Source: Mucilaginibacter gossypiicola (GTDB taxonomy: Bacteria; Bacteroidota; Bacteroidia; Sphingobacteriales; Sphingobacteriaceae). Taken from it: DNA of 64,000 nucleotides. Below the pieces are notes generated by a model. It worked only from the letters and a program-made list of their open reading frames with translations. It searched no databases and was not told the DNA's origin. This document shows positions 60,281 to 64,000 of the stretch, piece after piece. A program made the position numbers and the translations under genes. The DNA lies in the NCBI RefSeq assembly GCF_900110105.1, contig NZ_FOCL01000003.1:682001-746000 (forward strand). The letters are read 5' to 3'. The stretch's first letter is position 1; each line of letters opens with the position of its first letter.

Positions 60281-61153
60281 ATGAAACAATTTAACGATTT
60301 TGCACCGGTACATTTTGAGAAAGCATCTTATTGCCTTCCTTTCAAAATCCATACTATTGAATGGATCAAAAAAAATGGCGTCGATCTTCCCAATGATTAT
60401 TTTATGCTGATATGGATAGTTTCAGGTAACGGCTATTACAGGTTTAATTTACAAAAAGAGACTGTTAATACTAATCAGTTGCTCCTGATAAAGCCGGGCC
60501 AATTACATGATCTTAAATTTAGCAATGGCCTGCATGGTTATGTAATATCATTTACGGATTCTTTTTTGGATGTAGATGACTATGGCCGCGACCCGATATA
60601 CAACCCGATTCATCAAATGTTTAGCCAAACACAAATCGTTGCCATCAACAACGAACTGGCCGATGATATGAATGATATTACCGAAATAATGATGAAAGAA
60701 TATAGCAGGCACAATCTTTACCGTGCTGAAATATTAAAACGATATTTCAAAATCTTCTTCATCTATCTTTCGCGCCAATTGGAATTTATGGAACAGGCTC
60801 CCAAACAATCACGCAATACCGCCATATTGCAAAACTTCATGAGTCTGCTCGATAAAAACTTCAGGGAATATAAAATGGTGGCTGATTATGCCGACAAGCT
60901 ATCTGTAACCCCCAACTATCTTAATGAAGTAGTGAAAAAATTGACAGGGCAATCGGCAGGCCATCACATCAGGCAAAGGGTTGCAGCCGAAGCTAAACGA
61001 CAAGCCATACATCCTGATAACTGTATGAAGAAAATAGCATATGACCTGGGTTTTTGTGACATGGCCCATTTCAGTAAATTTTTTAAAAATGCTACAGGGA
61101 TCAGCTTTTCTGATTTTAAGAAAAGGGGAACTGTATTACAACCTGTTTTTTAA
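60281..61153 (+). CDS. AraC-family transcriptional regulator
   Basis: 290 residues. The N-terminal cupin-like effector domain (1-160, with LIWIVSGNGYYRFNL and LIKPGQLHDLKF) is followed by two helix-turn-helices (VADYADKLSVTPNYLNEVVKKLTGQSAGHHI, then KIAYDLGFCDMAHFSKFFKNATG). The layout is that of Bacteroidota regulators of small-molecule resistance or degradation. It is upstream of and parallel to the 79-residue ORF and the FAD monooxygenase gene, so it may activate them. Confidence 0.92.
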   Translation: MKQFNDFAPVHFEKASYCLPFKIHTIEWIKKNGVDLPNDYFMLIWIVSGNGYYRFNLQKETVNTNQLLLIKPGQLHDLKFSNGLHGYVISFTDSFLDVDDYGRDPIYNPIHQMFSQTQIVAINNELADDMNDITEIMMKEYSRHNLYRAEILKRYFKIFFIYLSRQLEFMEQAPKQSRNTAILQNFMSLLDKNFREYKMVADYADKLSVTPNYLNEVVKKLTGQSAGHHIRQRVAAEAKRQAIHPDNCMKKIAYDLGFCDMAHFSKFFKNATGISFSDFKKRGTVLQPVF

Positions 61154-61202
61154 ACACCGCAAATCCATTAATCAACGTAATAATTAATTAAATTTTATCA
61201 TC

Positions 61203-61442
61203 ATGTCAGAACCGGTACAGCTAATCCCAGGCAACTCCCTAATTACGGCAACACCTCAGGAAGGTCGTGAACTTGCTATTAAAATGGCCAGGCTCATCAT
61301 CAAAGTAACCCAACCCGATGCCGAAATTCGGGAAAAGCTGAGAGCTGTTTATGCCGAAGATACTGCGATGCTCATTGCCGTAGGGCAAACAGTGGCAACA
61401 GAATTTGCCACAATAGCCGCGGCTAATAATTACTGGAGATAG
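61203..61442 (+). CDS. Hypothetical protein, 79 residues
   Basis: Starts MSEPVQLIPGNSLITATPQEG. Mostly alpha-helical (ELAIKMARLIIKVTQPDAEIREKL), no Cys, no signal peptide. It lies between the AraC-type gene and the FAD monooxygenase gene on the same strand. No family recognised. Confidence 0.6.
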   Translation: MSEPVQLIPGNSLITATPQEGRELAIKMARLIIKVTQPDAEIREKLRAVYAEDTAMLIAVGQTVATEFATIAAANNYWR

Positions 61443-61498
61443 TGCAGCAATGCCTATGCTCTGCCAATTAATTTCATATTTTTAACCGATAGTACATC

Positions 61499-63046
61499 GT
61501 GCATACACAAGTAATTATTATCGGTGCCGGGCCAACCGGTTTAATGGCCGCCTGCCAGCTGGCCCGCTTTAATATTGATTTTATTATCATCGATACTAAG
61601 GCCGCCCCTACTCATGAGTCGCGCGCTATACTGGTTACAGCCCGCAGCATGGAAATTTACCAGCAAATGGGCCTGGCTGATGTCGTTTTGCAGCAGGGAC
61701 AGTTGATTAGCAAATTTGCCATTTATATGAATGGCCGTGAAAAAGCAGCACTTGAAACTGCCGATGCAGGCAACGGCCTAACTGATTTCCCTAATCTGCA
61801 GGCGTTTGAACAATTCAAGAACGAAGATCTGCTTTACCAGGAATTGAAAGCAACAGGCCGCGATGTTTTATGGCGAACCAGTTTGGTAAGTTTTGATCAA
61901 TATGAAGACCATGTTGTGGCCAATCTTTACGATAAAAGCGATCCGTTCAGAAAAATAAGTATTAAAGCCTCCTACCTGTTGGCTTGTGACGGAGCATCGA
62001 GCCTGGTAAGGCAGCAGTTGGGATTAAATTTTGATGGCGGCACCTACCAAAATAAATTCTTTGTTGCTGATGTACAACTTAACTGGCAGCAGCCTCCAAA
62101 CAAGCTTATAGCATCACTATCGCGCATTAACTTTTGTGTTTTTTTTCCGATGTATGGCATTGGTAATTATCGCATTCTGGGCACATTGCCAGAAAGCTTT
62201 GCAGGCAAAGACGATGTTTGTTTTGATGACTTTAAAGACGTAATCACTGCCAATGTTAAGCTTCCGCTGGGCATTGAAAAGTTGAACTGGTTTTCGGTTT
62301 ATAAGCTACATCACCGCTGTGCCGACAGGTTTAGGATAAACCGTTGTTTTTTGTTGGGTGATGCTGCACACATTCATAGCCCGGCAGGTGGCCAGGGCAT
62401 GAACACCGGCTTGCAGGATGCGCACAACCTGACCTGGAAACTTGCCCTGGTACTGCAGGGGGTTGCCGGTGATAAACTTATTGATACATATCATGACGAG
62501 CGGTATCCTTTTGCCCAATGGCTCATGAAATTTACCGATAAAATATTTGCATTCATGACAAGCTGTAACTGGTTAATATATCAATTACGCACCCACGTTA
62601 TGCCCCATATTTTACGCCTCATACTATCAACAAAATGGATCTCAAAGCGTATTTTCAGGATATTGTCCCAAATTTGGTATTCGTACAAAAAAAGCCCGCT
62701 TTCCCTGCAGTTTATTAAGCAAAAGCTAAAATTTAGCGCCGGCGACAGGTGCCCATATGTTATAACAGAAATAGATGGTAAATCGCAAAGCATCTATCAT
62801 TTACTCACCGAGCCAAAGTTTCACCTTTTATGTATTGGCAGTAGCGGGTACAACAACCAAATTCCTGATCACTTAACAGCCCATATTAAGGTAGTTAATT
62901 TATCCCTTAATGAAAACTGGCAAAAATTAGGAGTAAAATCAGGATTGTACCTGCTGATAAGGCCCGATAATTACATAGGCCTGCTTAGCGATGAAATAAG
63001 CCCAGGTTTAATAACCGGCTATTTTGATGCTTTTAAAGGTAACTGA
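61499..63046 (+). CDS. FAD-dependent aromatic monooxygenase (PHBH/RdmE type)
   Basis: 515 residues, GTG start immediately before HTQVIIIGAGPTG. The FAD dinucleotide fold has the GxGxxG motif at the N-terminus and ESRAILVTARSMEIY soon after. The second FAD motif is LLGDAAHIHSPAGGQGMNTGLQDAHNLTWKLAL. The C-terminal 100 residues form the thioredoxin-like tail of large phenol hydroxylase-type enzymes. Expected reaction: NAD(P)H- and O2-dependent ring hydroxylation. Together with the AraC regulator, an inducible modification of an aromatic compound is plausible. The exact substrate is unknown. Confidence 0.9.
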   Translation: MHTQVIIIGAGPTGLMAACQLARFNIDFIIIDTKAAPTHESRAILVTARSMEIYQQMGLADVVLQQGQLISKFAIYMNGREKAALETADAGNGLTDFPNLQAFEQFKNEDLLYQELKATGRDVLWRTSLVSFDQYEDHVVANLYDKSDPFRKISIKASYLLACDGASSLVRQQLGLNFDGGTYQNKFFVADVQLNWQQPPNKLIASLSRINFCVFFPMYGIGNYRILGTLPESFAGKDDVCFDDFKDVITANVKLPLGIEKLNWFSVYKLHHRCADRFRINRCFLLGDAAHIHSPAGGQGMNTGLQDAHNLTWKLALVLQGVAGDKLIDTYHDERYPFAQWLMKFTDKIFAFMTSCNWLIYQLRTHVMPHILRLILSTKWISKRIFRILSQIWYSYKKSPLSLQFIKQKLKFSAGDRCPYVITEIDGKSQSIYHLLTEPKFHLLCIGSSGYNNQIPDHLTAHIKVVNLSLNENWQKLGVKSGLYLLIRPDNYIGLLSDEISPGLITGYFDAFKGN

Positions 63047-63069
63047 ATTATAAAAGGCTTAAACATACA

Positions 63070-63510
63070 TTAAGCTTCATCATATATAAAATCAACGCTC
63101 CACCGATAAGTGGCTATGCTTGCCAGCAATAAACTACCTGCGCTATCGGCCCAAACCGAATAATTAAATGGAGCCTTGAATCCCGAAAATATGGTCATGC
63201 AAAGGGCAAAAGTAAGCGTAAGGGCAAAACTTGCATAAGCAGCAGTACGGATCTTAAAACCTACAATAAACATGATGGCTATAGAAACTTCGGCTACTGT
63301 TGCTAAAAAACCCATAACACCTGCCATCCACCGGCTCAAATATGGCATCAGTGTGTTTGTATAAACTACGAAATTATCCCAACTCCCCCAGCTTACTGAA
63401 TTTTGCCCTGCCGGCCCCATAAAACCTAAGCGATCCGCCACAGGCAATAGGAAACCAATAGCTAAAGCAAAGCGCAAATAAAGTTGTGCTATCTGAAGGG
63501 TATTTTTCAT
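63070..63510 (-). CDS. DoxX-family inner-membrane protein
   Basis: 146 residues with four membrane segments. The N-terminal block LYLRFALAIGFLLPVADRLGFMGPAG and the later FLATVAEVSIAIMFIVGFKIRTAAYAS match DoxX-like membrane proteins, which are often tied to oxidative stress or quinone-linked thiol oxidation. It is convergent with the monooxygenase gene, 23 bases apart. Confidence 0.82.
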   Translation of the reverse strand: MKNTLQIAQLYLRFALAIGFLLPVADRLGFMGPAGQNSVSWGSWDNFVVYTNTLMPYLSRWMAGVMGFLATVAEVSIAIMFIVGFKIRTAAYASFALTLTFALCMTIFSGFKAPFNYSVWADSAGSLLLASIATYRWSVDFIYDEA

Positions 63511-63678
63511 CTATAGTATAAATATACGTCTAAAATAAAGCTTTAAAAGCACGTTAAAAAAAGCAAATCCCATGTTTACACAAATAAGATAAAAGTGTCA
63601 TCTTTTTGTTGAGAGACAAGCTGGCGAACATTTATCCAGAATTTCTACAGAATATGAGGGTACTATCGCGTCTGTCTT

Positions 63679-64000
63679 ATGCCTGCAATAAGTATTGTTA
63701 AAAGGGCTGCTGCCTATGTTATCTCGTTAATGGAAGAAAACCTTCCAACGACGATGTATTTTCATAATCTTGAGCACACACAAAGGGTTGTGAATGCGGC
63801 TACTGAAATTGCAAGCCACAGTAAATTAAAAAAACCGGAACTAACTATCCTAACTGTAGCCGCCTGGTTTCATGATACCGGTTACCTTTATCATTATAAG
63901 GGCCATGAAGATACCAGCATGATCATTGCCGGCACTTTTTTAATGCAGCATCATTACAATAACAACTTTATACAACAGGTATGGGATTGTATTGAAGCTA
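63679..64000 (+). CDS. HD-domain phosphohydrolase, N-terminal fragment
   Basis: The first 107 codons are visible before the right edge. It starts MPAISIVKRAAAYVISLM. The HD-domain ligands are seen in order: His in FHNLEHTQRV, then the His-Asp pair in WFHDTGYLYHYKGHED, and further His residues in QHHYNN. Such proteins hydrolyse nucleotides or other phosphates with a divalent metal. The C-terminal part, which would show whether a cyclase or sensor domain is attached, lies outside the window. Confidence 0.8.
   Translation, partial: MPAISIVKRAAAYVISLMEENLPTTMYFHNLEHTQRVVNAATEIASHSKLKKPELTILTVAAWFHDTGYLYHYKGHEDTSMIIAGTFLMQHHYNNNFIQQVWDCIEA

Overview
The window looks like a chromosomal segment of a Bacteroidota bacterium, most likely Sphingobacteriaceae and close to Mucilaginibacter or Pedobacter. 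The reasons are the two SusC/SusD pairs, the FecR/ECF-sigma pairs with STN-domain receptors, several matches to the Bacteroidota -7 promoter element TAnnTTTG, and many short intergenic palindromes. Family names here come from reading motifs; no database search was run. No rRNA, tRNA, CRISPR array, transposase or phage gene was found.

1-28.6 kb is a glycan-utilisation region made of two units, both reading on the minus strand. The first unit (right to left) is ECF sigma (28.6 kb), FecR, SusC, SusD, GH89 alpha-N-acetylglucosaminidase, GH35 beta-galactosidase, an HGSNAT-like membrane acetyltransferase and two GH92 alpha-mannosidases. The second unit is ECF sigma (6.5 kb), FecR, SusC and the start of SusD, which runs off the left edge. 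A plus-strand gene lies between sigma and anti-sigma in both units, and a LacI-type regulator sits between the units. The enzyme set suggests terminal mannose, galactose and alpha-GlcNAc on complex glycans. The HGSNAT-like plus NAGLU-like pair matches two consecutive steps of lysosomal heparan sulfate breakdown.

29-33.7 kb holds a LytS/LytTR two-component pair, a DUF1223 thiol protein, small secreted proteins, a UPF0173 metallohydrolase and an Ohr-type peroxidase. 34-40.5 kb is a compact plus-strand cluster: three AhpD-like CxxC paralogues, a TonB-dependent receptor and an MFS transporter. 40.7-48.8 kb holds a giant alpha-2-macroglobulin with a thioester motif and a secreted NodB-type deacetylase.

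49.2-56.7 kb is the most interesting part. It is a minus-strand block headed by an Fe-S-type Rrf2 regulator. It encodes a two-subunit cbb3-like terminal oxidase with an unusual active-site region, two small accessory proteins, a group III truncated haemoglobin, a hemerythrin, two small cupins and flavohaemoglobin. The composition points to nitric oxide or low-oxygen defence. Two sensor kinases and two small proteins follow (56.7-59.8 kb), then an AraC regulator, a 79-residue protein, a FAD monooxygenase, a DoxX protein and a truncated HD-domain gene at the right edge.

At least six families of intergenic inverted repeats separate the transcription units.
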